Shown here: positions 27,505 through 36,110 of the stretch, one piece after another | Position numbering within the stretch: position 1 is the first letter of the stretch | Layout of the letters: each line of letters begins with the position of its first letter | Source: CANMIH01 sp049116335 | GTDB lineage: Bacteria; Pseudomonadota; Alphaproteobacteria; Rhodobacterales; Rhodobacteraceae | Length of the DNA: 64,000 nucleotides | Assembly (NCBI GenBank): GCA_049116335.1 | Contig: JAGDYZ010000007.1 | Location: forward strand, 62,001 to 126,000 | Reading direction: 5' to 3' | Notes under the pieces: model-generated | Database searches by the model: none | What the model was told of the DNA's origin: nothing | Seen by the model: the letters and a program-made list of their open reading frames with translations, nothing else | Translations under genes and position numbers: made by a program

Positions 27505-28116
27505 TCAGGTCACGACCGTCAGCTCGGGCAGATCAATGCTTGCGCTGCCTTTCAGGACGCTGAGCGTGCCGGTCCATAAGATACGTGTTGTGGTCTCGGT
27601 TGGATTGGACCAGCTGTGCGGGGTTTTTCCGCTGTAGTGCAGGCTGTCTCCTGCCCGCAGGCGGAAGGTCTGGCCGTCGAGCACCTGTTCGATCTCGCCT
27701 TCGATGACAAAGATGATCTCTTCGCCCTCGTGGCTGACGGTTTCGGACGAAAAGCCGGGCGGCACATGCAGCAGATAGCTGGACAGTTCCGCACCGGGAA
27801 ATTCGGCACCGATGGCCTCATAGGTGGTGTCGGACCCCGGAACACTGAATCGCGGGCGATTCTCGGCGCGGGTGACGGCGTCAGAGGGTTTGGGCGTCGC
27901 CACAAAATACTCAAGCGAGACCTCAAGCGCGGCGGCGATCTGGGCCAATGTGCCCAAGGTGGGGGTAGCATTGTCCCGTTCCACCTGGCTGAGATAGCCC
28001 ACAGATAACGTCGCTTTGTCACAGAGTTGCTGAAGGGTCAGCCCCATCTGTTTGCGGCGTTTGCGGATCAATCCACCTAGGATTGGCGCGGTTGATTGTT
28101 TCTCTGGATTAGCCAT
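27505..28116 (-). CDS. XRE-family regulator with C-terminal cupin domain (second copy)
   Basis: A 203-residue regulator with an XRE helix-turn-helix at about 14-70 (LIRKRRKQMGLTLQQLCDKA, SVGYLSQVERDNATPTLGTL) and a cupin-2 domain at about 118-185 (SHEGEEIIFVIEGEIEQVLD, GDSLHYSGKTPHSW). It is located between the binding-protein gene on its own strand and the divergent permease operon, and the AT-rich palindrome 23 bases upstream of its start is a natural operator for both directions. Confidence 0.88.
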   Translation of the reverse strand: MANPEKQSTAPILGGLIRKRRKQMGLTLQQLCDKATLSVGYLSQVERDNATPTLGTLAQIAAALEVSLEYFVATPKPSDAVTRAENRPRFSVPGSDTTYEAIGAEFPGAELSSYLLHVPPGFSSETVSHEGEEIIFVIEGEIEQVLDGQTFRLRAGDSLHYSGKTPHSWSNPTETTTRILWTGTLSVLKGSASIDLPELTVVT

Positions 28117-28139
28117 CGGTCCTCCGTCTCGACTCAGAG

Positions 28140-28181
28140 ATTAGTAAAAAAATTTTTGTGATGCAAAAATTTTTTGCTAAT
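28140..28181. promoter_or_regulatory. Long AT-rich palindrome between divergent transcripts
   Basis: The left arm (28140-28158) begins ATTAGTAAAAAAATTTTTG. The right arm (28164-28181) is CAAAAATTTTTTGCTAAT, complementary except for one base and one extra A, around a TGATG centre. It separates the XRE regulator (minus) from the ABC permease operon (plus). It shares the TTAGTA half site with the repeats at 17326-17358, as expected if the two XRE-cupin regulators bind related sites. Confidence 0.7.
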
Positions 28182-28262
28182 CTCCTCTCAGATGCGTATT
28201 CAGCGCGACATACCGCCCCTGACGTGAGGGGGCAAACGTCCTGTGATCCGAGGGAGAACAAC

Positions 28263-29309
28263 TTGGCCAGTCAGGCAAAAATAATTCCGTCAGTGACCAG
28301 ATGGCTGCGGGGACTCACATCCTTTGTGATTGTGGTCCTGCTGACCTTTCTTGGGTTGCTGGCGATCACTTTCTTCATTGGCCGTGTCGTGCCCATCGAT
28401 CCGGTTTTGTCGGTCGTGGGCGATCGCGCCACGCAAGAGCAATATGACGCCGCCCGGATCGCCATGGGGTTGGACAAACCGCTGTGGCAGCAGTTTATCA
28501 CCTATGTCGGTGATGTGGCACGTGGGGATCTAGGCATGTCGGTGTCCACCAACCGTCCGGTGTCCGAAGATCTGGCACGGGTGTTTCCCGCAACTCTTGA
28601 GATGGCTACTTTGGGCATCATCATCGGTGTTCTGCTAGGCGTGCCCACAGGAGTCTGGGCCGCCACAAAACAGGGCACATGGGTGGATCAGATCATCCGG
28701 GTCTTTGCCTTGCTGGGCTATGCGGTGCCGGCCTTTTGGCTGGGGCTTGTGGGGCTGGCGGTCTTTTATGCCGGTCTGGGCTGGGTCGCGGGGCCGGGCC
28801 GGGTAGATATCTTTTACGAAGGTCTGGTGGATCCGATCACCGGTATCTTGCTGATTGACAGTCTGTTGGTCGGGGACACCGAGGTGTTCTGGAACGCGCT
28901 GTCACATCTGGTGTTGCCCTCGGCGATCCTTGGGTTCTTCAGTCTGGCCTATATCGCCCGTATGACCCGCAGTTTCATGCTCGATCAGCTGGGGCAGGAA
29001 TTCATCACCACCGCCCGTGTCAAAGGTGTGCCGGAATGGCAGGTGATCTGGTCACATGGGTTCAAACCGATCCGTGTGCCGTTGATCACGGTGATCGGGC
29101 TGAGCTATGCCGCGCTGTTGGAGGGATCTGTGATGATCGAAACCGTCTTTAGCTGGCCGGGGATTGGCAACTACCTGACCCATGCGCTGTTGAATGCCGA
29201 TATGAACGCGGTTCTTGGATCCACTCTGGTGATCGGATCAGTGTTCATTTTCATCAATAAGATCTCAGACGTGCTGTATCGCGTTCTGGACCCGAGGAGC
29301 AAAGAATGA
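28263..29309 (+). CDS. Dipeptide/oligopeptide-type ABC permease (DppB-like, second set)
   Basis: A 348-residue inner-membrane protein. I place the start at TTG 28263 because AGGGAG lies six bases upstream; the frame stays open to 28158 but that would run through the operator. It has six or seven helices, the conserved RVVPIDPVLSVVGDRATQEQ segment near residue 45-65 and a coupling loop near 240-262 (LGQEFITTARVKGVPEWQVI). It is longer than most DppB proteins owing to an insert near 185-210 (FYEGLVDPITGI). It ends in an ATGA overlap. Confidence 0.88.
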   Translation: MASQAKIIPSVTRWLRGLTSFVIVVLLTFLGLLAITFFIGRVVPIDPVLSVVGDRATQEQYDAARIAMGLDKPLWQQFITYVGDVARGDLGMSVSTNRPVSEDLARVFPATLEMATLGIIIGVLLGVPTGVWAATKQGTWVDQIIRVFALLGYAVPAFWLGLVGLAVFYAGLGWVAGPGRVDIFYEGLVDPITGILLIDSLLVGDTEVFWNALSHLVLPSAILGFFSLAYIARMTRSFMLDQLGQEFITTARVKGVPEWQVIWSHGFKPIRVPLITVIGLSYAALLEGSVMIETVFSWPGIGNYLTHALLNADMNAVLGSTLVIGSVFIFINKISDVLYRVLDPRSKE

Positions 29310-30208
29310 CCACCAAAGACTGGCTTCTTGACGAATCTCCCACGTCGCGGATGCAGGCAAATGCCGGTAGGGCCTATCGGATGGGTCTGGCGATGCTGGG
29401 CAATCCGCTGGCGATGCTGGGGGCGGCGATTGTGCTGGTTCTGGTGCTGGCGGCGGCCTTTGCGCCCTGGATCGCACCGGAAAGCCCCGTGGGGCAGAAC
29501 CTGCAGGCCCGCCTGTTGCCGCCATCGTGGGACCATTGGATGGGCACCGACGAATTGGGCCGCGATATCTTTAGCCGCGTGGTCTATGGCGCGCGCATCA
29601 CCTTGATGATTGTTGCGCTGGTGGCGCTGATTGCAGCGCCTCTGGGGCTGATCATCGGGGCGATCTCGGGCTATTTCGGCGGCTGGACCGACAAGATCCT
29701 GATGGGTCTGACCGATGTGTTTCTGTCGATGCCCAAGCTGATCCTGGCGCTGGCCTTTGTGGCGGCGCTTGGGCCGGGGATTGAAAACGCAATTATTGCC
29801 ATCGCCATCACCGCCTGGCCCGCCTATGCGCGGATCGCGCGGGCCGAGACGCTGACTTTTCGCAATGCCGAGTTCATTGCCGCCACGCGTTTGCTTGGCG
29901 CGTCGCACACGCGGGTCATTCTCAGCCATGTTCTGCCACTGTGCACCAGTTCGATGATTGTGCGGGTGACGCTGGATATGGCGGGGATCATCCTGACCGC
30001 GGCGGGTCTGGGCTTTCTGGGGCTTGGCGCACAGCCGCCGTTGCCCGAATGGGGCGCAATGATTTCGCGCGGCCGAACCTTTATCCTTGACCAGTGGTGG
30101 GTTGCGACCATGCCCGGCATTGCCATCATCGTGGTGAGCCTTGGGTTTTGTTTTCTCGGCGACGGTCTGCGCGATGTGCTTGACCCGAAACAGGGGGGCA
30201 AATCATGA
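29306..30208 (+). CDS. Dipeptide/oligopeptide-type ABC permease (DppC-like, second set)
   Basis: A 300-residue inner-membrane protein starting at an ATGA overlap. It has the MGTDELGRDIFSRVVYGAR motif near residue 77-95 and a coupling loop near 187-207 (RNAEFIAATRLLGASHTRVI). It ends with the typical GFCFLGDGLRDVLDPKQ. It pairs with the preceding permease and overlaps the next gene by four bases. Confidence 0.9.
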   Translation: MTTKDWLLDESPTSRMQANAGRAYRMGLAMLGNPLAMLGAAIVLVLVLAAAFAPWIAPESPVGQNLQARLLPPSWDHWMGTDELGRDIFSRVVYGARITLMIVALVALIAAPLGLIIGAISGYFGGWTDKILMGLTDVFLSMPKLILALAFVAALGPGIENAIIAIAITAWPAYARIARAETLTFRNAEFIAATRLLGASHTRVILSHVLPLCTSSMIVRVTLDMAGIILTAAGLGFLGLGAQPPLPEWGAMISRGRTFILDQWWVATMPGIAIIVVSLGFCFLGDGLRDVLDPKQGGKS

Positions 30209-31041
30209 GCGACAGCCTGCTTGAAATTGAAAACCTGCGCGTCAGCTTTCCGACGCCCAAAGGGCGGGTTGAGGTGGTCAAAGGCCTGAGCCTGTCGGTG
30301 GGGCGGGAACGTCTGGGGATCGTGGGCGAAAGCGGTTCGGGGAAATCGATGACGGGGCGGGCCATCCTGCGCCTGATCCGCAAACCCGGCCTGCTGACGG
30401 CGGATAAGATGCGCTTTGACAGGCAGGATCTGTTGGGACTGTCCGAACGCAAGATGCGGCATCTGCGCGGGGCGCGCATATCGATGATCATGCAGGACCC
30501 TAAATTCTCGCTCAACCCGGTGATGACCATTGGCCATCAGATCGCCGAGGCGCTGAAGGTGCATGAAAACCTGCCGCGCCGCGAGGTGCAGGCGCGGGTG
30601 ATCGAGATGCTTGAGGCGGTGCGCATCAACAATCCCGAGGCCGTGGCGCAGATGTATCCGCATCAGGTGTCCGGAGGCATGGGCCAGCGCATCATGATTG
30701 CCATGATGCTGATCCCGCGTCCGGATCTGTTAATTGCCGATGAACCCACCTCGGCGCTGGATGTGTCGGTGCAGGGGCAGGTTCTGGATCTGATCGACGC
30801 GCTGGTGCGTGAAAAGGGCATGGGGCTGATCCTGATCAGCCACGACCTGAACCTTGTGGCGCGCTATTGCGACCGGATCATGGTGATGCACGGTGGTGAA
30901 GTGGTGGAGACCTGCGCGGCGCAGGATCTGCACAAGGCCCAGCATCCCTATACCCGTGGTCTGTTGGCTGCGGTTCCGAAGATGAAAGAAACGCGCAGCA
31001 CCTTGCCAGTTCTGGATCGCAGCGCATGGGGGGGCACATGA
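30205..31041 (+). CDS. Oligopeptide ABC transporter ATP-binding protein (DppD-like, second set)
   Basis: A 278-residue ATPase with Walker A GESGSGKSM near residue 39-47, a signature that reads VSGGMGQR (Gly where Arg is usual), and Walker B LLIADEPTSALD near 175. It ends soon after PYTRGLLAAVPK and so lacks the full Cys-bearing C-terminal domain seen in the first set's DppD-like protein. It overlaps both neighbours by ATGA. Confidence 0.9.
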   Translation: MSDSLLEIENLRVSFPTPKGRVEVVKGLSLSVGRERLGIVGESGSGKSMTGRAILRLIRKPGLLTADKMRFDRQDLLGLSERKMRHLRGARISMIMQDPKFSLNPVMTIGHQIAEALKVHENLPRREVQARVIEMLEAVRINNPEAVAQMYPHQVSGGMGQRIMIAMMLIPRPDLLIADEPTSALDVSVQGQVLDLIDALVREKGMGLILISHDLNLVARYCDRIMVMHGGEVVETCAAQDLHKAQHPYTRGLLAAVPKMKETRSTLPVLDRSAWGGT

Positions 31042-31793
31042 GCGCCATCACTCTCAAGAACCTCGACGTTTCCTATGGTACAACCAAAATCGTTCATGAT
31101 GTGAACATTGAGGTTGCCGAGGGCGAGAGCTTTGCCCTTGTGGGGGAAAGCGGCTCGGGAAAATCCACCGTGCTGAAGGCCATTGCCGGTCTGGCGCCGG
31201 ATTGGACCGGTGAGGTCAGCGTGTTGGGCAAACCCTGTCTGCACAAACCCGACCGCCGGTTTGCGGAAACCTGTCAGATGGTGTTTCAGGATCCCTATGG
31301 ATCGCTGCATCCGCGCAAGGCCGTGGACATGGTGCTGCGCGAACCGCTGCGGGTGCATGGAATTGGCAACCGCGATGCGCGGATTGCTGAGATGCTGAAT
31401 GCGGTGGGTCTGGATCAAAGGTTCCGGTTCCGCTTTCCGCATCAGTTGTCGGGCGGACAGCGCCAGCGCGTGGCCATTGCCCGCGCTTTGATGCTGGAAC
31501 CCAAGGTGATGTTGCTGGATGAGCCGACCTCGGCGCTGGATGTGTCGGTTCAGGCCGAGATCCTGAACTTGTTGAAGGCGCTGCGCGCGGAACAGAACCT
31601 GACCTATCTGATGGTCACCCACAGCCTGCCCGTGGTCAGCTTTATGTGTGACCGTCTGGCGGTGATGAACAAGGGCCGGGTGGTTGAAATCGCCCAGGCC
31701 AAACAGCTGCATACGGGCGATTTCGCCCATGCCTATACCCGCGAGCTTTACGCCGCGAGTGGCGCAGAAATTGAAACTGAGGACACTTTATGA
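31038..31793 (+). CDS. Oligopeptide ABC transporter ATP-binding protein (DppF-like, second set)
   Basis: A 251-residue ATPase starting at the ATGA overlap at 31038. Walker A is GESGSGKST near residue 36-44, the signature LSGGQRQR near 139, and Walker B VMLLDEPTSALD near 158. As with its partner, the C-terminal oligopeptide-specific extension is short. It overlaps the GAF gene by four bases, which ties that gene into the operon. Confidence 0.9.
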   Translation: MSAITLKNLDVSYGTTKIVHDVNIEVAEGESFALVGESGSGKSTVLKAIAGLAPDWTGEVSVLGKPCLHKPDRRFAETCQMVFQDPYGSLHPRKAVDMVLREPLRVHGIGNRDARIAEMLNAVGLDQRFRFRFPHQLSGGQRQRVAIARALMLEPKVMLLDEPTSALDVSVQAEILNLLKALRAEQNLTYLMVTHSLPVVSFMCDRLAVMNKGRVVEIAQAKQLHTGDFAHAYTRELYAASGAEIETEDTL

Positions 31794-32281
31794 CCGACCA
31801 ACAGGCCGCGCTGGCCAGCTTTACCCAATCCCTGTCGCAAGCGGCGACCGCCGAGCAGGCCTATGACGCTCTGTCGGCACTGTTCCAAGAGGTGGTTGGG
31901 TATAAATTGTTTACCGTGATGACGGTGGACATGGAGGCGCTTTTGGCACGTCGCGCTTATACCAACCGACCCAACGCCTATCCAACATCCGGAACCAAAC
32001 CGATCACCTTTGATCGTTGGTTCGAACATGTTCACACCAAGCACGAGACATTTGTGGCCAATACGCTTGACGATATTTCCAAGGTGTTTGGGGATTATGA
32101 GTTGATTGGCGAGCTCGGCTGTGGATCGGTTGTGAACCTGCCCGTGTTGATCAAAGGCGAATTGGTCGCCACGATCAATATTCTGCATGAAGAGCAGTAT
32201 TATAGCCCTGAAGATGTGGCTCTGACAGAAAGCCTGCGCTTGCACTCTCTTGCTGCGCTAGCAGTGGCGCTTCAGCTGTAA
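31790..32281 (+). CDS. GAF-domain protein
   Basis: A 163-residue cytoplasmic protein that is essentially one GAF domain: a helical start (QQAALASFTQSLSQAATAEQ), a strand core (GYKLFTVMTVDMEA), and the closing CGSVVNLPVLIKGELVATIN strands near 115-135. GAF domains bind small molecules, but no output domain is attached. It is the last gene of the second peptide-type ABC operon, coupled by a 4-base overlap, so it may sense or modify the imported compound. This function is not known to me. Confidence 0.8.
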   Translation: MTDQQAALASFTQSLSQAATAEQAYDALSALFQEVVGYKLFTVMTVDMEALLARRAYTNRPNAYPTSGTKPITFDRWFEHVHTKHETFVANTLDDISKVFGDYELIGELGCGSVVNLPVLIKGELVATINILHEEQYYSPEDVALTESLRLHSLAALAVALQL

Positions 32282-32313
32282 GATAGATCGTCCATGATGC
32301 GGGCCCTGCATCG

Positions 32314-33345
32314 TCACAGGGATTCTGGAATATAGATCTCAGGCTGGAGAAAAATCTGGCCTGGGGGATCGCTTGCATTGAGACCTGTGGCATGCACCAT
32401 GGCTTCAACAAGTTTTTGGCACAGCTGGTCCAGCGGGGTGCTATCGATAAGCGTCAGATACCCTTCCTGAAGCGCGCGGGTCGAAACATCGGTCAGTTCA
32501 TTGACCACCATGGCCACCTCACCGGGTTGACGCATTTCACGTACGGCATCTATAGCGCCCTCCATGCCTCCTCCGGCCACAAAGATACCCCGCAGATCCG
32601 CGTGACGGCGCAAAAGATCCAATGTGGCCTCATAGGTGACCGCCCTGGTCTCAAGGTTAACCATCGTGTCCAAAAGGCTGTGCTTGACCGGATGTTCGCG
32701 GAAAAAACTTCGAAAACCGGTTTCTCGAAGCGCGTGCCCATGCCAGCGGCTACCTCCCACAAAGACAGCAATTTTTCCCGGTGGTTGAGGCGTATTGTAC
32801 AAAGTCCAAGCGGCCATGCGGCCAATTTTCATGTTGTTCAACCCGACATAGCTATGCCGAACCTCTTGGGCAAAATCGTTGAGCAGAGTGAACACTGGGA
32901 CGGACCGTCGTTTCAGGTCCCGCACTGTATGGGTCAGATCATGGTGGTTCACCGCTGTGGCCGCGACCGCATGGGTGCGCCGCCCGAGGTCTGCCAAAAG
33001 CCCGGCTTGCTCTTCTGGGGACTGCGAGCTGGCGAAAATGATGTCAGGTTTACAGCGCACCGCCGGGCAGGCTTGTGCTTTGGCCTGAAACACCTGTGCG
33101 AAGGTTTTATAGAATTCCTGATTTTCTTTTTGCAGCAATAAACCCAGCCGTCGCTCAGGCAAGTCTGAGTAAAGCCGTTCTCGCAATAGGGGCGCTGCGT
33201 GATAGCCGATTTTTTCAGCGGCGAGATAGATTTTGCGCGCGGTGTCCGAACGGACTTTGGCCCGTCCGTTTAAGACACGATCCACCGTGGCAGTGCCCAC
33301 TCCGGCTTCGCGGGCCAAGTCGGAAATTGTGGGGCGTTTGCTCAT
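32314..33345 (-). CDS. LacI-family transcriptional regulator
   Basis: A 343-residue regulator with an N-terminal LacI helix-turn-helix (ISDLAREAGVGTATVDRVLN, residues 7-26), a hinge near 45-60 and a periplasmic-binding-protein-like effector domain. The recognition part ATVDRVLNGR resembles that of sugar- or inositol-type regulators. No transporter or sugar-enzyme gene is adjacent; it is convergent with the GAF gene and followed upstream by a chemoreceptor gene, so its target cannot be told from position. Confidence 0.88.
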   Translation of the reverse strand: MSKRPTISDLAREAGVGTATVDRVLNGRAKVRSDTARKIYLAAEKIGYHAAPLLRERLYSDLPERRLGLLLQKENQEFYKTFAQVFQAKAQACPAVRCKPDIIFASSQSPEEQAGLLADLGRRTHAVAATAVNHHDLTHTVRDLKRRSVPVFTLLNDFAQEVRHSYVGLNNMKIGRMAAWTLYNTPQPPGKIAVFVGGSRWHGHALRETGFRSFFREHPVKHSLLDTMVNLETRAVTYEATLDLLRRHADLRGIFVAGGGMEGAIDAVREMRQPGEVAMVVNELTDVSTRALQEGYLTLIDSTPLDQLCQKLVEAMVHATGLNASDPPGQIFLQPEIYIPESL

Positions 33346-33465
33346 TATTTTTGCGCCAAAATGGGTGAGTGTTCCGCATGGCTATCAAAGGTTTGCTTCT
33401 AGAACCAGTACCTTGGTCGAGGCATGGAACAAGAGCAGATCCAAGGAAACTGCTCTTGTCTGATT

Positions 33466-34911
33466 TTAGGCCGCGTGTTCCTGCGGTTGAGTGACAAACT
33501 CTGTTGGCGACTTTGCCGAAATGTGGAGTTTATCGAGCGCGGTTTCAGCCCGTCCTGCCAAATGACGCATGCGTGCGGTTGCCGTCGCCGTCGCCTCCAC
33601 CAATGCCGCATTTTGCTGGGTTGCTCCGTCCATTTGTGCAACAGCGGAATTGATCTCGCGCAGCGAGATCGACTGTTCGCTTGAAGCCGAAGCAATTTCG
33701 GTGGTCAGTCGCGAAATCTCTTTGAAACTGGTCACCGCAGCCTCAAGTTCGCGGCCCGCCCCGTCAATCAGGGTCACACCGGTCGCCACTTCAGCCGAGC
33801 TTTTGTTCACAAGCTCCTTGATTTGCAAGGCGGCCTCCGAGGCGTTGGCGGCCAGGCCGCGCACCTCCTGGGCGACCACTGCAAAACCGCGTCCTGCTTC
33901 ACCAGCGCGGGCGGCTTCAACGCCTGCATTCAGAGCCAACAGATTGGTCTGAAAGGCAATGTCATCAATCATGCCAATGATATTGGTGATTTCTTCAGAG
34001 GCGGCGTGAATGCGTGTCATTGCGTCTGAGGCATCCACCATGGTTTTGGCTCCCTCAACGGCTGTCTGCGTTGCTTTTGAGACGACCGAAGAAGCGCTTG
34101 TGGTGTTACCGCTGGATTGCGTGACATGTTCGGCCAATTCGTGAACGGCGGCCGACGTTTGTTCCAGCGATGCAGCTTGGCCGGCTGTGCGCTGAGCAAA
34201 GTCGTCGGTCGACGAAGACACGTCCTGAATATTGCTAGAGAGAGCGTGCATACATTCCGTAACCGTCCCCATGATGTCCTGCAGGCTACAGGTGGCATCA
34301 TTCAGTTTAACCCGGACGCTATCAAACCGTACGGGGTAGGCGCTCTCTTCGGGGCCGGGGATGTTATAGGTCAGATCGCCATGGGCCAAACGATCAATCG
34401 CGGTGTTGAGGCTGTCAAATGCGATATTCTGTTCTTCCGAAAGGATGTCAAAGAAGGTTTGGACCACTCGTTCAATATCAAGTGCAAAGGCGCGGGTCAT
34501 CACCCCGATCATTGCGGCAAGTTTGCGCTTCTTGCGCAGGGGAATACGTTGGATCAGAGCAGCGATCAGATCCGATGTGGCAAGCGAATAGGCCGACATA
34601 TAGATATCAAGCGGCAAGTTGATGCGTGCATGTGTGCGCCCAATACGATCGACGGACGCAAGATAGTCTTCGTCGAATGCTCCTGTCAGCAGGCGTTCCC
34701 AGTGCTTTTTTTGAGCCCCACGCGCAAAGGTCATGCGCTCGGGGGTATCAAAAAACGCGGCTGCCTCTGGGTCACTTCCGGCGCGGTCATAGAATGACTC
34801 AAGGACATCATCCAGCGCAGGAATGACAATTGCTCCGACCTCACGCAAAAGGTTTAGCTTGTCTCCAAGCAGATCGAAATGTGACAGTTTATTCTCTAAT
34901 GAGTTTCCCAT
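33466..34911 (-). CDS. Globin-coupled methyl-accepting chemotaxis protein
   Basis: A 481-residue protein without membrane helices. Residues about 10-165 form a globin-coupled sensor domain; His94, in RIGRTHARINLPLDIYMSAY, is the likely proximal haem ligand, as in HemAT. The C-terminal half is an MCP signalling domain with the conserved hairpin IAFQTNLLALNAGVEAARAG near 305-325. There is no C-terminal NWETF-type methyltransferase tether. The protein should be a soluble oxygen sensor feeding the chemotaxis kinase. No che genes are in the window. Confidence 0.9.
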   Translation of the reverse strand: MGNSLENKLSHFDLLGDKLNLLREVGAIVIPALDDVLESFYDRAGSDPEAAAFFDTPERMTFARGAQKKHWERLLTGAFDEDYLASVDRIGRTHARINLPLDIYMSAYSLATSDLIAALIQRIPLRKKRKLAAMIGVMTRAFALDIERVVQTFFDILSEEQNIAFDSLNTAIDRLAHGDLTYNIPGPEESAYPVRFDSVRVKLNDATCSLQDIMGTVTECMHALSSNIQDVSSSTDDFAQRTAGQAASLEQTSAAVHELAEHVTQSSGNTTSASSVVSKATQTAVEGAKTMVDASDAMTRIHAASEEITNIIGMIDDIAFQTNLLALNAGVEAARAGEAGRGFAVVAQEVRGLAANASEAALQIKELVNKSSAEVATGVTLIDGAGRELEAAVTSFKEISRLTTEIASASSEQSISLREINSAVAQMDGATQQNAALVEATATATARMRHLAGRAETALDKLHISAKSPTEFVTQPQEHAA

Positions 34912-35425
34912 TTAACCAATCTTTCCTATTCGAGATCGCGGATCTGCATGATGAAATCGCGGTTGCGGGTTATTAGGATGATGGGAGCGAAGTCGGAAAT
35001 GTATTACATTTCCGATTTTCGGTATTTACTCGGTGTGAAGCAAGATAAGCTTAATGATGATGTTCGCGAAATTTTCTGCTAGGGTGCTGATTTGCAACGC
35101 AAAATCTCATTGGATCTAAAGGGGGTGATGCTAGAGGAGTTAATGAAGTTTCAAGGATCGTTTGAGGGGATCTTGAGGCCTTTGATAGGATTGGCGGTAG
35201 AGTTCTTTCGATTGCTGAAGTGCAGCTTACATGTCGAAGTGTGTGCTTGAATTCTGTGGTATTGATTCTCTTGTGATTTAAACAAGTTGGCTCTGACACG
35301 AAGATGATTTGAGTGTAAATAGTGTGTCGGTCAGTGCGGATTCTCTGTTTTTCTAAAATTTGCAATGTTTTGTGGTGACTTGAGCGTTTCTGCCCGTCAC
35401 CAAACAACGCACGTGCCGAGCTCTG
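34912..35425. other. AT-rich stretch without a supported gene
   Basis: About 500 bases upstream of the chemoreceptor gene are visibly richer in A and T than the neighbours and carry no ORF with a convincing start, codon use or family resemblance. It should include the chemoreceptor promoter. The remnant described next begins at its right end. Confidence 0.6.
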
Positions 35426-35750
35426 ATGATGTGGCCGCCGCCAACGGCCTCGAAACGCGGGGCGCAGATGTATATTGCGCTCGACAAGATGCGCCGTCAG
35501 GCGCCCGATAAGACCATCGTCTGTGAGCCAGAAACCTCAAGCGGCGAGTCGTTTCGCTCACCAGATCTGACCAACTTTGGGTTCGAGGCGGACTGGGAGG
35601 TTGAGGACAAGTAGGAACCTCTGCCTGACCGGAGATGACGCTGAGGACTGTAAGATGAAGGCCTTTGTGGAGTTCATAGGTTCGGACGCAGAGGTGCTGG
35701 TCTGTACCCATGCCACCTGCCGCTTTGCCTATGACAAGCTTTCAAAATGA
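35426..35750 (+). pseudogene. Decayed helicase-like fragment of a mobile element
   Basis: Two plus-strand pieces in different frames. Frame 2 (to the stop at 35612) contains ASKRGAQMYIALDKMRRQAP, which looks like a damaged nucleotide-binding loop followed by the helix and strand (DKTIVCEPE) found after Walker A in superfamily II helicases. Frame 3 (from 35655 to TGA 35748) gives EVLVCTHATCRFAYDKL, like the helicase motif Ia region. The frame change and stops mean no protein can be made. The helicase reading rests on short matches and is tentative. Confidence 0.4.
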
Positions 35751-36050
35751 AGGGACTTATACAGCTGGTGGTGGAACAACGAGCTAACCAAGTTAGCTGA
35801 CTCATTGAGATATCGGGGATTGGGCGACACGGCCATCGCTACTGTTTTGCAATCTATCAATAGTGCAGCGTGCAGCCCATCTCTTGGTATTGATGAAGTT
35901 GACCTTATTGCCGACAGCGTTGGCAGGTAAGACACAAGTAGCGACGAAGCCTTTGGATGGCTCGGGGATGTCGAAGACATCCGAGCCCAAATGTGTCGAG
36001 CCGCCAAGACCTACTGGTTGAAATGCTACCCCAGTGATATCCAAGCATAA
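35751..36050 (+). pseudogene. Decayed primase C-terminal (PriCT-like) fragment
   Basis: One frame reads WWNNELTKLADSLRYRGLGD and then AIATVLQSINSAACSPSLGI, DEVDLIADSVGR, TAA (35928-35930). This follows the PriCT-1 pattern of phage and plasmid primases (RNNxLtxLAGsLRxRG, NxxxCxPPL, EVxxIxxSVxRY). The stop stands where a Tyr is expected, and the frame stays open for 39 more codons to TAA 36048. No start codon is present and TGA precedes it in the same frame. It lies 60 bases from the 3' end of a tRNA-Phe, the place where integrated elements sit. Confidence 0.55.
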
Positions 36051-36110
36051 ACTGACGCGCCACTTAGGTTACAGAATTCGCCGCAATTTTTTGATACTAT
36101 TTGGAAAAAA

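Noticed and set aside
35051..35407. 118-codon minus-strand ORF upstream of the chemoreceptor gene
   Set aside because: Low-complexity composition, no ribosome-binding site and no family resemblance; it lies in AT-rich non-coding sequence.
35802..36044. 80-codon minus-strand ORF opposite the primase-like remnant
   Set aside because: The plus-strand frame gives a recognisable PriCT-like pattern, so this is most likely its antisense shadow.
34912..36110. Direct repeat of the tRNA-Phe end as an attachment site
   Set aside because: I looked for a second copy of the last 15-20 bases of the tRNA in this stretch and saw none, so no att pair can be called.
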